NCBI GenBank assembly: GCA_036346275.1
Contig: CM070725.1
Location: forward strand, 41,416,104 to 41,480,103
Reading direction: 5' to 3'
Length of the DNA stretch: 64,000 nt
From: Otatea glauca
Taxonomy: Eukaryota > Streptophyta > Magnoliopsida > Poales > Poaceae
Both the position numbers and the translations under genes were made by a program. Shown here piece after piece: positions 1-10,921 of this stretch. Numbering within the stretch: position 1 is the first letter of the stretch; each line of letters begins with the position of its first letter. The notes beneath the pieces are model-generated. The model made no database searches and had not been told where the DNA came from. It saw only the letters and a list, made by a program, of their open reading frames with translations.

Positions 1-309
1 GGCCTTTTGAACCCACTTCTCGGCTGGGCCTGGCGCGCAAGCCACAAAGCTTTGCCGCCTTGGGCCGCAGCGCCCGATGATGGCTTCTCGCGCGCCGAGC
101 AACCGTTCCGGCCTAAAGGCGGAGACCAAGAGGTTACGGGACACGTTGTTCGGGGGCGGCGTCTTTATGGCTCTTGCCGCCTGACATGACAGGGATTAAA
201 AGCGGAGTGGTATTGGAAACTGGGAGTTACCAGGCTGGCGCAATAGGCGAGGGTGGACGCGACGCTTCGTTTGAGGGGGTGCCTGCTCGGTCGGCGTCTG
301 CTTGTCCTC
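1..309. other. Non-coding upstream flank of the antisense gene, inside the Tat element
   Basis: GC-rich sequence between the window edge and the TATA box of the antisense gene. In element orientation this is the region just before the 3' LTR. No LTR start is visible here, so the 3' LTR must begin outside the window. The short open frames show no family I recognise. Confidence 0.4.
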
Positions 310-317
310 TATAAATA
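310..317 (+). promoter_or_regulatory. TATA box of the antisense gene
   Basis: TATAAATA lies 140 bp upstream of the ATG at 457, at a plausible distance from a start site near 340 with a pyrimidine-rich leader between. It is the only good TATA match just upstream of the antisense reading frame. Its use as a promoter is inferred. Confidence 0.5.
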
Positions 318-456
318 CGCCCGTTGGGGTGCTCCGGGTAGTCACGCTTTCTTGCCTTCTTTGTCTCTGTCTCTGAAACAAGAAAAGCACCAGAGAGCCA
401 AGGAAAAGAAAACCCCAGCCTTTCTTTCTCACCTTCCAGTCGCCTCTTCTGTGAAG

Positions 457-3400
457 ATGTCGTGGCCGGAGTGCTCCGCGCAAGACAGCCGTGCGCTCGG
501 CTTGGTGAAGAAGGGCTTCCTCATGCCGCAGGACCTTTCCGGCTGGAGGGTGCCGACCGGGGCCGTCACCCCCGCGCCGCGGGGCGACGAGGTCGTGGTG
601 CCCGCCTCGTTCTTCGAGCGCGGCTTTGGCCTGCCGCTGCACCCGTTCGTCCAGGGGCTGCTGTCTCACTACAAGGTGGAGGTGCACCATCTCAACCCCA
701 ATGGGGTCCTCCACATCGCCATCTTCATCACGCTGTGCGAGGCCTTCCTGGGGATCGAGCCGCACTGGGCGTTGTGGAGGCACTTCTTCCAGGCAAGGCT
801 CTGGAAAGACAGGCCGTCGGACGCCGTGGCGCCAGGTGGCTCGCCTCCAACCGCCCGGCCGAGCACGGAGTACTGGAGGTAAAGCGCCTCGCCCAACAAG
901 GGTGGCGCTCAATGGCTCTACGTTCGAGCGCCGGCGGCGGCGCGCCCTCGTTTCACCGGCGAGCTTCCCATGGCGGAGGAGCGGTGGAACTGGGCGCCAA
1001 AAGAGGGAGAAGAAAGCCGCCCCGATCGTGGAGCGATCGGGGCTCAAAGGAGGCGGGGCTCACCGGGGCGTTGTTGTGCGCGCTTTATGGGGATGCGCGT
1101 GCAACCCTTGTGCACTGAGCCGCACCCCTTGTTCCGGTATGCGGGGCCGTCCGACCGGGCGAGGATGGCAGAGCCCGAGTTGGCCGCGTCTGAGGTGGAG
1201 GCCCGGGTGGTGGCTGTCACGGGTGAAAGTGCCACGGTGGCTACGGGTGGCCACCCGGAGCCATTCTCGGCCGCTCAACCCGCCAAATCCGTAAGTCGGT
1301 GAAATTTCTTTCGCTTCTCTTTTCTTTGTCCCTAGCACTTGGTCCGACCGCATTCTGCATCCTCTTAGGGGCTCACGGGGATGTCTTTCCCGGGCGCCGC
1401 TCCTGGGGGATAAGGAGGCGCGGGCGGCCGCCCGGGCGAAGACGGCAGAGGCTGACTCCTCCCGCAAGAAGCGGAAGGAGGAAAGGAGGAAGAAGAAGCA
1501 TAAGGAGCGCTACGGAAAGCCTTGGCGAGGATGTGTCGGAGTCCACCGCTGTGGGGACAACCTCCATCGGCGGCGGAGCGCCTCGACCATCCCTATGGTG
1601 GGTTTTTTCGACGCCCGATCGGGCGGCGCCCGAGCGTGGACCGACCGAGGGCGACACCACGGGCCCGTGGCGCGGATCCCAGCGGGGGTGATCTTGCGCT
1701 CGCGGTTGTCGCAGCCTCGCCGAGGCGGCCGGGAAGCGACCAGCCGACTTGCCCCTTGGCGGGGGGCCGGCAAAGAGGGCGCGCGTGCCACGTACCCGCT
1801 CGGCCTTGTAAGTGTTCCCTCTTTTTTTTTTCTTCTTATTGGAGCATTTTTTGCGGCAAAGCCGCCCGAGCGACTCTTGAATCTTTGTAACGTGCAGCGC
1901 CTACACGGGCGTGACCGTGGGGCGTGCCGCATGCCTCTCGCAAAAGTAGGCCGGCGATTTCGGCGACTTCGGATCGGGTCGGTGGCGGTCGTGATGGCGC
2001 CGCCGGCGCTGGTCGCCGAGGGCGGGGCCTCACCCGGAGGTCGAGGCCGAAGAAGAGCTTCCGCCGCCTCCGGCGGGGACCCCACCGGACGACGTGATCG
2101 TCCTTTCGGAGGATGAGACGACGGTGCCGCCGGCGATCGCGCCAGTCGAGGCGGAGCTGGTGACGGAGGTGCTCGACCCTTTGTCCCAGGGGGAGGTGCC
2201 GACCGATGCCCCTCAGGTGCAGGTCGCCGAGGGGGTTTCTGAAGGGTTGACCTCATCGCCCTTGCCCATGGTGCTCTGGACGGGCGACGTCCCGCCCGAA
2301 CGGGCGAACGAGGGCGTGCCGCCGGATGTAGTCCCCGGGTCGGGCGTCATGGGCCAGTCGTCGGAGGAGAGCGAGTGGGCCGCCCTTCGGCAAGGCGCTA
2401 CTGACCCGAAGCGAGATAGGCGATCCGTAAAGGTCTGGCTCTCGCTCTGGAGTCTTCCACCAGGGCGCTGGGCACGATGGTCGGGGGAGTCCGGCCAGTC
2501 GCCCAGGTAAGTCAGCCGAAAAGCTCTGACTTGTTGCACATTTTTGATAGTTCTTCCGTGGGACTAACGGAGTGTCCACGTTTTGCAAAGACTGCGGGCT
2601 CGCCAGGCGCCGAGTTGAGCTCTGCGGCGCTCGGCGATCGGGCGGCTGCGGTGGAGGAGTGCGATCATTTGCGCCTTGAGTGCGCCTAGTCCAGAGGCCA
2701 TGGACATCAGCGGTCGGAGGCGGTGGAGATCCGCCAGGCTTGAAGAGGCCACGAAGGCCCTTTATGATGGCGCTGGGAGCCAAGGTGTTGAGGCGAAAGT
2801 GGTGGGCCGAGTCCTCTCGACGGAGGTCACCGAGGCCAAGGATGCCGCCGCTGCCGGAGGGGACCGCGCAGACGCAGGCAACCCGCCTGCGGGCCGAGCG
2901 AAACCAGGCTCGGGGGGATGCCGACCGAGTTCGTTCGAAGCAAGCGATCGCCGAAGGGACTGGTGAGCTGAGGACTTCATATGAGGCGCTCAAGAAGGAA
3001 GCTCGCAATCTGACCAACTCTGCGGCCGGTAAGTGTCTCAATTCTTCAATTAAGTCTGGGGGTGCGACCCACAGGGCGAACTTATCCGAAATCGCCGCAA
3101 TCTGCAGAGGCGCAGAAGAATCTGAGCGTTGCCATGGAGGCGCAGAGAACGGCGGCAGATGCTCGCGACGTGGCGATCGTGGCCCGGGACGAGGCCCAGG
3201 CGGCGTTGAAGGTTGCGGAGGACGGTCGGGCCGAGATGGGCGCCGAACTGGAGGCCCTTCGCAAGGCCGGTCGGGAAGTCTGCGACCGCATCCTTGGAGC
3301 CGGGGCAGGCCCGAGTGCCCTTGCCCCCGTGCTGGCCCGAGTGCCAGACTTCGTAGAGGAGGCGGTGATCATCGGCGCTGCGCTTGGAGCTTCGTCGGCG

Positions 3401-3619
3401 CTGGTCAACACCGTCTCGCACTACGACGGCATCGACCTCGCGGTGGTGAGCAGCGGCGTAGCCGGGAACCGGACCGACGAGGAGATCGACAGGTTTGAGC
3501 TTCTGGTCGAGCCGCACGCCCGGGAGATCGCCAGCCACATCCCGCCGCAGGTTGCCCTCCAGGAAGCCAGAGGCAGCCAGCTCTCCGTCTCGCTATCGGT
3601 CGCCCACCAGGAAGAATAA
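457..3619 (+). CDS. Antisense gene of Tat element (PF04195 putative gypsy-type transposon protein), about 5 exons
   Basis: The first exon encodes the conserved block with FFERGFGLPLHPFVQGLL followed by HLNPNGVLHIAIF and LCEAFLGI, the signature of the 'putative gypsy type transposon' family PF04195. I start at the ATG at 457, just before MSWPECS, because the open frame to its left is unrelated. Coding potential resumes after likely GTAAGT donors at 1291, 1808, 2507 and 3029. Likely acceptors are near 1368, 1894, 2549 and 3107. The last exon (3108-3619) encodes an Ala/Glu-rich coiled-coil segment ending at the stop before 3619, with AATAAA overlapping the stop. One frame break is visible near 872, where family conservation expects EYLEV but the sequence reads EYWR then stop; a single missing C before TGG would explain it. 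The biochemical role of the protein is unknown. Exact exon edges are my estimate. Confidence 0.65.
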
Positions 3620-4315
3620 AAAAAGTTAGCTTTATCCTTTTTTAGATTGTAAAGACTGCTATGTAAACAATTTTGAATTTATCGAGTTCCAAAATCGCCT
3701 CTCGTCCTATTTCGTATTTAGGGTGAGTGTTTGACCGACCATAGCCTTAAGGACCGCAGGGGTCACTTATGCGTAGGTTGGGTCATTTTGGGAGGGGCGA
3801 GGTGGATTGGAGACTTGGCTATGCAGCGGTTAGGCGCACTTGTGAGGGATAGGAGTGTTCTAGACCGGCCAAGGATCTTTCCACTTGGGCACTTCCTTCT
3901 TCCGAAGTGCTACTTAGCAACCATAGCCGTGGGCGAGGCCGTAACACTTGGGTTGAGAGGGTTACCGCTCGGGATGGACCTCATGACGGTCGGGTCACGT
4001 GCCCTCATAAGCGCGTGGGATAGCCGAGTTCGTGCGGGGAGGAGTGTTCCTGCCGACCCAAAGGTCACTCCACTCGGGTACTTCCTTCTTCCGCGAAGTG
4101 TTAGCAACCATAGCCATTGGGCGAGGTCAGAGCACTTGGGTCGAAGGGTTACCGCTCGGGAAGGACCTTGTGGTCGGTTGGGTCATCAACCAGCATAGCG
4201 CCGCAGGAAGCGGCTGAGCACGAACGGGGCGCGAAGGGCAGCTTCCCAGTCGTCGCATGGCGACTGTGTGCTCGGAAGGAAAAAGTAAAGAGCATGCTAG
4301 GAAGAGGAAAAGAGT
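3620..4315. other. Non-coding spacer between antisense gene and integrase end
   Basis: AT-rich for the first 100 bases after the antisense stop, then a two-unit tandem repeat. No coding sequence was recognised. In this element it lies between two convergent transcription units, the sense polyprotein and the antisense gene, both of which end here. Confidence 0.5.
3852..4190. repeat. Two-unit tandem repeat, period about 189 bp
   Basis: Units begin GGAGTGTTC at 3852 and 4041. They share blocks such as CACTTCCTTCTTCCG, AGCAACCATAGCC and GGGTTACCGCTCGGGA with scattered changes and small indels. A more decayed partial unit may precede the first near 3730. Confidence 0.75.
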
Positions 4316-5500
4316 TTAGGGATAGAATCGCCTTAACTTTTCTATATTCCATGCATTCGGAAGGATGCGCCGTCGGCGTCCTTGAGTCGAAAGGTGCGGT
4401 CGGAGGATCTCCACGACGGTGAAGGGCCTTCCTGTGGCGGCGATACTTGTGCTTATCCTTCTTTGGTTTGGACCCGGCGAGGACGTGTCGCCGAAGACTA
4501 AACGACCGCCCTCGAAACCGACGGCCGTGATAACGTCGCGAGCTTGTTGATACCGCCGATCGCGGGATGGCCACGCCATGCACCTCGTCGAGTGGTCGAC
4601 GGCGTCTTGTTGTCGGCGAGCCCCGAGCCTCCTCGAAGGCTTGTAATCTTGGGGCGCCATACTCCGGTGTCTGCCGGCAAAGGCGGCCAAAGACCGTATA
4701 CCATGAAGAACGGTGTGAACCCGGTCGCCGGTCGGTGTGGTCCGCAGACTCCGGAGGGCGGAGGGTAGCTCGGTCACCCGGCGCCCGCGAAGTGCTTGAG
4801 CCAATCGAAGATCCGCGGCTTGAGCCCTTGAAGGATCATGCCGTTTGCGCTTCGCCGACAGCCATTGGTCCGCGGATGGGCCACGGCGCCCAATCGACGC
4901 GGATGTTGAAGTCATCGCGAACTCGAGGAACTCCTTCCCGTGAACTGCGCCCGTTGTCGGTGATGATGGAGTTTGGGACTCGAACCGAAAGACTATGTCG
5001 CGGAAGAAGATGGCGCTTGTGCCGACGTGGCGCTCACGGCCGCTTGGCCTCTATCCATTTGGTGAATTTGTCCACCGCGACGAGCAAATGGGTAAAGCCC
5101 GGGCGCTTTCTTGAAAGGCCCGACCAGATCGAGTCCCCAAACCGCAAAGGCCACGTGATGGGGATCGTCGCAAGGCTGGTGGCGGATGTATCGCCGGCAA
5201 AGAATTGGCATCCTTCGCGGTCGCGTCACGATGTGCTCGGCGTCGGACATGGCGGTCGGCCAATAGAAACCTTGCCGAAAGGCCTTTCCACAAGAGATCG
5301 GGCGCGGCGTGGTGACCGCAAATTCATTGTGTATGTCGTCCAAAGATTGTTTCCCTTGGTCGGCGGGATGCACTTTTGGAGGACCGGAGGGCTCCTTTGT
5401 AAAGGTGCAGGCCGACCGGGACGAAAGACTTTGCCGCCGGGCGAGGCGCGAACCTCGGTCGGGTCGGGGAAGTGACCCGTCCGTCAAGCGATCTATGAAG
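4316..5500 (-). pseudogene. Integrase of Tat gypsy element, frame broken
   Basis: Fragments in several frames match the integrase order of gypsy polyproteins. The block with FAVWGLDLVGPFKKAPG (about 5170-5090) marks the catalytic core start, then RIS-type core pieces follow. A C-terminal stretch ends in NAWNIEKLRRFYP with the stop at 4316, the usual end of these polyproteins. At least four frame changes occur over 1.2 kb. The stretch is poor in CAG and CTG, so part of the damage may be base-calling error rather than decay. Confidence 0.75.
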
Positions 5501-5559
5501 GGCTTTCTCGGTCGGACTCGATCGCTAGCAGCTGCGGCTCGACCGCCAAGTCTACGCCC

Positions 5560-6035
5560 GCGCGCGGTCGGGCGACCGTCTAGGTAGGTCGGGGACCGTT
5601 CGCCACCGTGCCCGGTGGATGGAAGGTCGCAGGAGGTCGCAGACGAAGATCCCGGGCGGGACCGGCTCTCTGCTGGAGGCCAGATTGGCTAGGTAGTCGG
5701 CGTCGCTATTGTAGCGTCGGTAGCTATGGTGAAGCTCGAAGCTCTTGAACCGCTCTTGAGCCCGCGTGCTTTCGGCGATAGATGCGGCCATACGGCGCGT
5801 CTCGGGCTCCGCGGCCTTCATGACTTGGTCGGCGATAAGCTTGGAGTCCCGTGGGCGTGGAGTCGGCGAGCACCGAGGTCGGCGGCGATCGGAGACCGTT
5901 GGCGAGGGCCTCGTGACTCGGCGGCGTTGTTGGTGGCGTCAGCGGCTGATGGCGTCTAAAGCTGTTCCCGAGCGGGGAGATGATGACGACTCCCGCGCCC
6001 GCGCCATTCTTGTTGTAAGACCCATCGAAGTACAT
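5560..6035 (-). pseudogene. Second (Tat-type) RNase H domain
   Basis: Begins with MYFDGSYNKNGAGAGVVI, the DGS/N-G-A-G-GVVI pattern of the additional RNase H domain that Tat-lineage elements carry between the first RNase H and integrase. Its presence supports the lineage call. The frame is lost after about 30 residues and picked up in other frames down to about 5560. Confidence 0.7.
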
Positions 6036-6101
6036 TGTCCGGTGCTCGGGTCTTCGATCACCGGTGGTGCACAGGTTTGGTCCACTCGGCGGCGAAGTCG
6101 G

Positions 6102-7260
6102 CTAGAACTGCGACTTGATCGCCGTCAGGGACGTATGTGATGTCGTGGCGCTGAGCTCGGCGCCCACTTGGCTATCCTTCCGAGGTGTCGCGGTTGTGGG
6201 CGATCTCGCCGGCGGGGCGTGGTCACCAAAGTGATGGTGTCTTGATCGAAGTAGTGGGCGAGCTTTCTCGCAATGAGCACCGCGTAGAGTAGCTACGCAC
6301 TGTGGGTACCGAGCCTTGGACTCGGAAAGGACCTTGCTAATGAAGTAAAGCGCCGTTGTACCTTGAGTTCGCGGCCTTCTTCCGCTTCGCTCCACCACGA
6401 GGGCCGCGGCGGCGACTTGGGTAGTGGCGGCGATGTAGAGAAACAGCGGTTCACCTGGTGCCGGGGCGACCAGGACTGGAGGCGAGGACAAGAAGGCCTT
6501 CAGGCGGGTGAGGGCCTCCTGAGCCTCCGGGGTCCAGCTGAAGCGGTCGGATCTCTTGAGTAGCCTGTAGAGTGGCATTCCGCGCTCGCCGAGGCGAGAC
6601 ACGAAACGGCTCAAAGCTGCCAGGCATCCGGTCAGCCTCTGGACCCCTTTGAGGTTGCTGATTGGGCCCATCTTTGCGATCGCCGATATCTTCTCCTGGT
6701 TGGCCTCGATGCCTCGCTCGGAGACAATGAAGCCAAGGAGCTTCCCTTTGGGGACCCCGAAGACGCATTTCTCGGGATTGAGCTTTATGCGGAACCATTG
6801 AAGGTTCGCGAAGGTCTCTTCCAGGTCGAGGATAAGGTCGTCGGCCTTCTTGGTCTTTATGACAATATCGTCGACGTACACCTCAACGTTACGGCCGATC
6901 TGGTCATTGAAGCACGTTTGCATACATCGCTGGTATGTAGTGCCCGCGTTCTTTAGGCCGAACGGCATTGTAACATAGCAGAATGAGCCGAACGGAGTAA
7001 TGAAGAAAGTCGCGAGCTGGTCGGACTCCTTTAGCGCAATCTGGTGGTAGCCCGAGTAGGCATCCGAAAGAGAGGACTCGCACCTGCGGTGGAGTCGATG
7101 ACTTGGTCGATGCGGGCAAAGGCGGATCCTTGGGACACGCTTTGTTGAGACTCGTATAGTCAACGCACATCCTCCATTGCCCATTTTTCTTTTTACAAGT
7201 ACGAGGTTGGCTAGCCACTCGGGGTGGCGCACCTCTTTACTGAACCACAGAGCGAGAAGT
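6102..7260 (-). pseudogene. Reverse transcriptase and first RNase H of Tat gypsy element
   Basis: A long continuous stretch contains DAYSGYHQIAL, MPFGLKNAGTTYQRCM, the catalytic VEVYVDDIVIKT (YVDD intact), FGVPKGKLLGFIVS and the RNase H entry FSWTPEAQEA to LFLYIAAT. This is the core of a Ty3-type reverse transcriptase followed by RNase H. The N-terminal part (fingers, with the LNKACPKD block near 7140) is in other frames. The conserved S-F-L-D-A-Y is broken near 7062-7068, where CCAGG is expected and CCG is present. The frame also slips near 6290. Confidence 0.85.
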
Positions 7261-7269
7261 TTGGCGATC

Positions 7270-8180
7270 TCCTCCTATGATCTGCGCCTCTCCTCATCGA
7301 GCGGCGCGCAGCGTTGGCGGACCGGCTTTGAGCCTGTTCGGATGCTCAAGGAGTGCTCGGCGACTTCCTTGGGATTCTGGCATGTCGGAGGACCTCCATG
7401 CGAAAGGCGTCTTTGTTGGTGCGGAGGAGTCGGCGAGCGCTTTCCTATTTGGCGGGGCGTGGCTCCGATCCGCACGGTCTTGGTCGGATCACGAGGATCG
7501 ACCGCGACCTCCTTCGTGTCCTCGGCGGACTTGAAGGATCCCGCCCGACTTGCTGGACTCGTGGGCGGATTCGAGGCTTCCTCTTGAGGTTGTCGAGCTT
7601 GGCGACGCGATGATTGCCGAGGCAAGCTCTGGCTAACTGCGCTTCGCGATTGTAGGCAAGTGGAAAGATGATGCCACGGTGATGACTCCTCGTGGCGGGC
7701 ATCTTCGACTTGAGGTAGGCGTGGCGGGACCGCCATGAACTTGGCGTAACACGGCCTTCGAGGATGGCATGGTAAGAACCGGGAAATTCACGACCTCAAA
7801 GTGAGGGTCTCGGTGCGGAAGTTTCCGGTTCCCCAAAGGTAGCAGGCGGTCGATCTGCTGAGTGGATGGGCTCGCGGCTGGAATGGCGCTATGGAAAGGC
7901 GCCTTCTTTGGGTCGGAGGGTTGGCGTGGGACCCCATGGCGTCGGCGTCTCGGCGTAGAGGATGTTGAGGCCGCCGCCTCCGTCCATCGGCACCTTTGAA
8001 AGGCGCTTCTTCCCACGACGGGTGACCACGGGGTATCTCCGGTGTGGGCGTGGTCGGGTGATCGGTCCGATCAAAGGTGATCGGGAACTCGACCACCGGA
8101 GGTATTGGGGGCGCATGGCGCGGCGGTGTGGACCTCGCGATAAGCGAGCTTGAGCGACGCATCGGCATAGCGGCCGGTCC
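7270..8180 (-). pseudogene. Protease and linker region of Tat polyprotein, frame broken
   Basis: Near 7530-7460 the minus strand encodes VDPRDPTKTVRIGAT, the conserved linker just ahead of reverse transcriptase in grass gypsy polyproteins. The retroviral-type protease should lie between this and gag. I could not identify its D-S/T-G active site with confidence because the frame changes several times. Assigned mainly by position. Confidence 0.5.
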
Positions 8181-8188
8181 TCCAAAGA

Positions 8189-9223
8189 TCATGAGGCGGC
8201 CGTCGGGTTCGGGAACTCGTCGTCGCCTTTTCTCTGCGGCCCGGGGCGCGTGAACTCTTCCTTGCCACGCGGCGTTGCGGGGACGCTGGAGAGGTAACGC
8301 CTCAGGACCTCGCAGTCCCGGTACTTGTGCTTGACGGAGAACCCGTGGTTTGGGCACGGGCCATCCATCAACTTCTCGAAGTGGTCGGGCGCGACGGTCG
8401 GTCGCACCTGCTGCTTGGCAGGGCGGTCGACGGTGGCGACCACTTGGGTCTCGCGGATCTGCTTCCCGTGCCGCTTCCGTTTGTCGGAGCGGTCAGAAGG
8501 GGACCCGATGTGGACGCCGGATTCTAGCTGGGCCTTTCCTCCCTCAAAGATGGCCCCCACAGCCTCCTCGCCGGAGGCGTGGTTGGTGGCGATATCGAGG
8601 AGCTCCTTGGTAGTTCTGGGCTTGAGGCAACCTAGTTTGTGTACCAAGGCCTTGCAGGAGGTGCCGTAGATGAATGCTCCCACGACATCGGCGTCGGAGA
8701 TGTCGGGGAGCTCGTTGCACTGGCGGGAAAACCGCCGGATGTAGTCCCGGAGGGTTTCCCCTGGCTGCTGTTTGTAGCCCTTCAGGTCCCAGGAGTTTCC
8801 AGGGCGCTTGTAAGTGCCCTGGAAGTTGCCGACGAAGAGGGCCTTCAAGTCGGTCCAATTCCTGATGGTTTTGGCGGGCAAGTACTCGAGCCAGGCTCGG
8901 GCCGAGTCTTGCGAGGTAGATGGGAAAATCTTGGATGATGAAGAGGTCATCCGCCGCTCCTCCGCCCGACATGCGGCCGGTAATCTTGAGCCGACACACG
9001 GGTTTGTGGCCGGTGTATTTGGCAATATTGGTAGGCGCCGAAATCGGCAGGAAGTCGCTGGCGGATCCTGGCGAAGCGCTCGCGGTCCAGGACCGTCGGG
9101 GCTCGGGCTGCGGTGGTGGTGTCCGCCGCCCGCAATTCGTGAGTGGGCGGCCTCCTCCGCCATCTTTCTTCGCGCCTCAAGGGTAGCGCGAATGTCGTAA
9201 ACATCACCGAGGCGCCGGCGCAC
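8189..9223 (-). CDS. gag: Gag (capsid/nucleocapsid) of Tat gypsy element
   Basis: An open frame of 344 codons contains the retrotransposon gag core: ARAWLEYLPAKTIRNWTDL, LFVGNFQGTYKRP, then GETLRDYIRRFSRQCNELP and DADVVGAFIYG. Gag forms the virus-like particle that packages element RNA. Near the C-end a C-x2-H-like motif (CPNHGFSVKHKYRDC) resembles the zinc-binding segment of Tat gag proteins. The true N-terminus probably lies further right (about 9850) in another frame. Unlike neighbouring pol, this part is uninterrupted and rich in CAG and CTG. Confidence 0.8.
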   Translation of the reverse strand: MRRRLGDVYDIRATLEARRKMAEEAAHSRIAGGGHHHRSPSPDGPGPRALRQDPPATSCRFRRLPILPNTPATNPCVGSRLPAACRAEERRMTSSSSKIFPSTSQDSARAWLEYLPAKTIRNWTDLKALFVGNFQGTYKRPGNSWDLKGYKQQPGETLRDYIRRFSRQCNELPDISDADVVGAFIYGTSCKALVHKLGCLKPRTTKELLDIATNHASGEEAVGAIFEGGKAQLESGVHIGSPSDRSDKRKRHGKQIRETQVVATVDRPAKQQVRPTVAPDHFEKLMDGPCPNHGFSVKHKYRDCEVLRRYLSSVPATPRGKEEFTRPGPQRKGDDEFPNPTAAS

Positions 9224-10212
9224 CGAGTGCGCGAGGCTGGTGTGGCTCGCGATGCGGCGCCGCTGCGGCCGGACCCAACCGGCTCCGTCTGTGTGACGGC
9301 CCGGTGGCGAGGTAGCTCGGGCGATAGGAGCCGGGCGTGCATGTGCTACACGCGCGCTCTACCGGCCCGGAGGTTTGATAAGTGGCCTTGGCCTCCGGGT
9401 CGGTCGACTCGGGAGGCCTCGGCGGATTGCACCGCGCCACGTTTTGGCTTGCATGGGGAAGAATTGAGGACCGTCGGACTCTTGCTGCTTTGGGGTGTGC
9501 TGGCAGCGTCTTGCATGCTGCCGCCAGCACATGCGGGTCTCGAGCTCCTCTGCTCCAGGTTGGCTCGAGGCTGGTCGGCTTCGACTCTTCGTTCCTCCAA
9601 CTCTTTCTTGTTGTTGTTGGAGCTCGGCGCGGGCCCGACTGGCGCGTTCAAGATGCGCACGTGGTGGTACTCCTCCTCCGCTGAGTCGCGGCTGGATAGG
9701 AGGTCCGTGGCCGCGGGGGCCACGGTCAAATCGGCCGTGCCGCCATGTTGCACTCGCGAGTGCCGCTGCTGGGCGGTACTCGTGTCGGGCTGAGTCATGG
9801 TGGAAGAGTCTTCGGCACTCGTGGATGGAGGCGGTATGTAGCCGACCATCGCCACAAGTTGCGAGCCTACGGGGTGACATGGTCACTGCCGGGCCTCGGA
9901 GTTTCGCCGGGCGTGGCGGAGCACTCCTCGGGTTCGGCCGGGGCTGCAGGGCTCCCAAGCGGAGCTTAGCGGTCGCCGGAGAGGGCGCCCAGGCTCTCGT
10001 GGCGCTGTCCTCCTCGGCCGGCGGGACGAAGCGTGAGCCCTCTGCGGGGTGACGGCGAAGTCGAGGAGGCGAAGCGGATCCGCCCCTGCGCGATCATGCG
10101 CCGCGATGGGTGGATGCCATCGGGAGACAAGCGGAATCAGGAGATGGTGCGAAGACGCGCGGCCCCCTACAGCGGCGCTAGCCAACCGGCGTTTTCGGCC
10201 GGCAAGTAAATT
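9224..10212 (-). other. 5' leader and frame-broken gag N-terminal region of Tat element
   Basis: Lies between the 5' LTR and the readable gag core. A primer-binding-site-like block, minus strand TTGGCTAGCGCCGCTG then TAGGGGG (around 10190-10165), resembles the TTGGCGCGCC...TAGGGGG start of grass gypsy internal regions. Open frames at about 9960-9350 are Pro/Arg-rich and in shifting frames. I did not recognise a domain there. Confidence 0.5.
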
Positions 10213-10921
10213 TGTAAGTCTAAGGGTCGCGCGTTCCACTCTCGAATGGTTAGACTCGAGAGTCCAAGATGTATCTTGGTTCGGTGAAAGTCCCTACTCC
10301 AGTTCGGATGGCGGTATTGTATTGCTTTGCACAACGTTTTACAGATGAGGGCGCTAAATTACTTAATCTCCTCGTGTTCTCATGTGTTCCTTTCGAATGC
10401 TGACGTTGCGGTGTGTGATGTTGGCGCTGCCTCGGGAGGGAGTGTGCGTTAAATCTTGTCTGTGGCCGGTTGATGGGGCTGAAGTCGAAGCTTTGACTTC
10501 AGATCACCAAACCTTCTAGGGAAGGAGCCACCTGCCCTTGTATAGTCACTCCGATTGACCTTGTTCGCGGGGTGCGTGGCGGTAGGCTGATGAGGGCCCC
10601 GACACGCGGCCCTCGGCGTCTGTCACCTTGGTTCGGTCGGTCGGAGATCCCGCCCGCCAAGGGGATCGGAGTCTTTGTCGGTCGAGTCGGAGATCCCGCC
10701 CGCCAAAGGGGCGGAGCGCTGTCCGGTTAGTCGGAGATCCCGCCCGCCAAAGGGGTCGGGGCATTTGTCCGATCGGATTCGCTTTCACTGGCGGTCGGGA
10801 GCGGATGTCTTGTGTGGTCTCGTGAGGCGATTCGGTCGGTGGCGGGCGCGCGCTGTTGGGTGGAGATATGCTTGAGGCGGCTCGTCGCCGGCCGTTAGGG
10901 TACCTGTTATTAGTATTCACA
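10213..10921 (-). mobile_element. 5' LTR of Tat gypsy element
   Basis: Begins TGTGAATACTAATAACAGG on the minus strand at 10921 and is followed leftwards by a primer-binding-like site. The inner edge is uncertain. I place it at CTTACA (10213), but it could lie up to about 25 bp nearer the primer site. It contains three tandem copies of a GC-rich motif. Confidence 0.65.
10641..10760. repeat. Three tandem copies of a ~45-bp LTR motif
   Basis: TCGGAGATCCCGCCCGCCAA recurs at 10641, 10687 and 10731 with spacings of 46 and 44 bp, each followed by a run of G. It sits in the U3 part of the Tat LTR, where repeated enhancer-like units are common. Confidence 0.85.

Larger units (their letters stand above)
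1..10921 (-). mobile_element. Ty3/gypsy retrotransposon, Tat lineage, truncated by window edge
   Basis: Reading leftwards on the minus strand, the domains run 5' LTR, gag, protease linker, reverse transcriptase, RNase H, a second RNase H of the kind found in Tat elements, then integrase. An antisense gene on the plus strand lies between integrase and the 3' end. This order matches grass Tat elements such as RIRE2 and Grande (family knowledge). The 5' LTR begins TGTGAATAC at 10921 on the minus strand. The 3' LTR is not in the window. The element sits inside the LTR at 10922-13383. The five bases 10922-10926 (AGAAT) should be half of its target duplication, but the other half is outside the window. 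Confidence 0.85.

Noticed and set aside
878..884. Splice donor GTAAAG after TACTGGAG in the antisense gene
   Set aside because: Family conservation reads E-Y-L-E-V-K through this point; a missing C in CTGG explains the stop better than an intron.
196..1047. 283-codon minus-strand open frame
   Set aside because: Shadow of the GC-rich antisense gene on the other strand; Arg/Pro-rich, with no domain.
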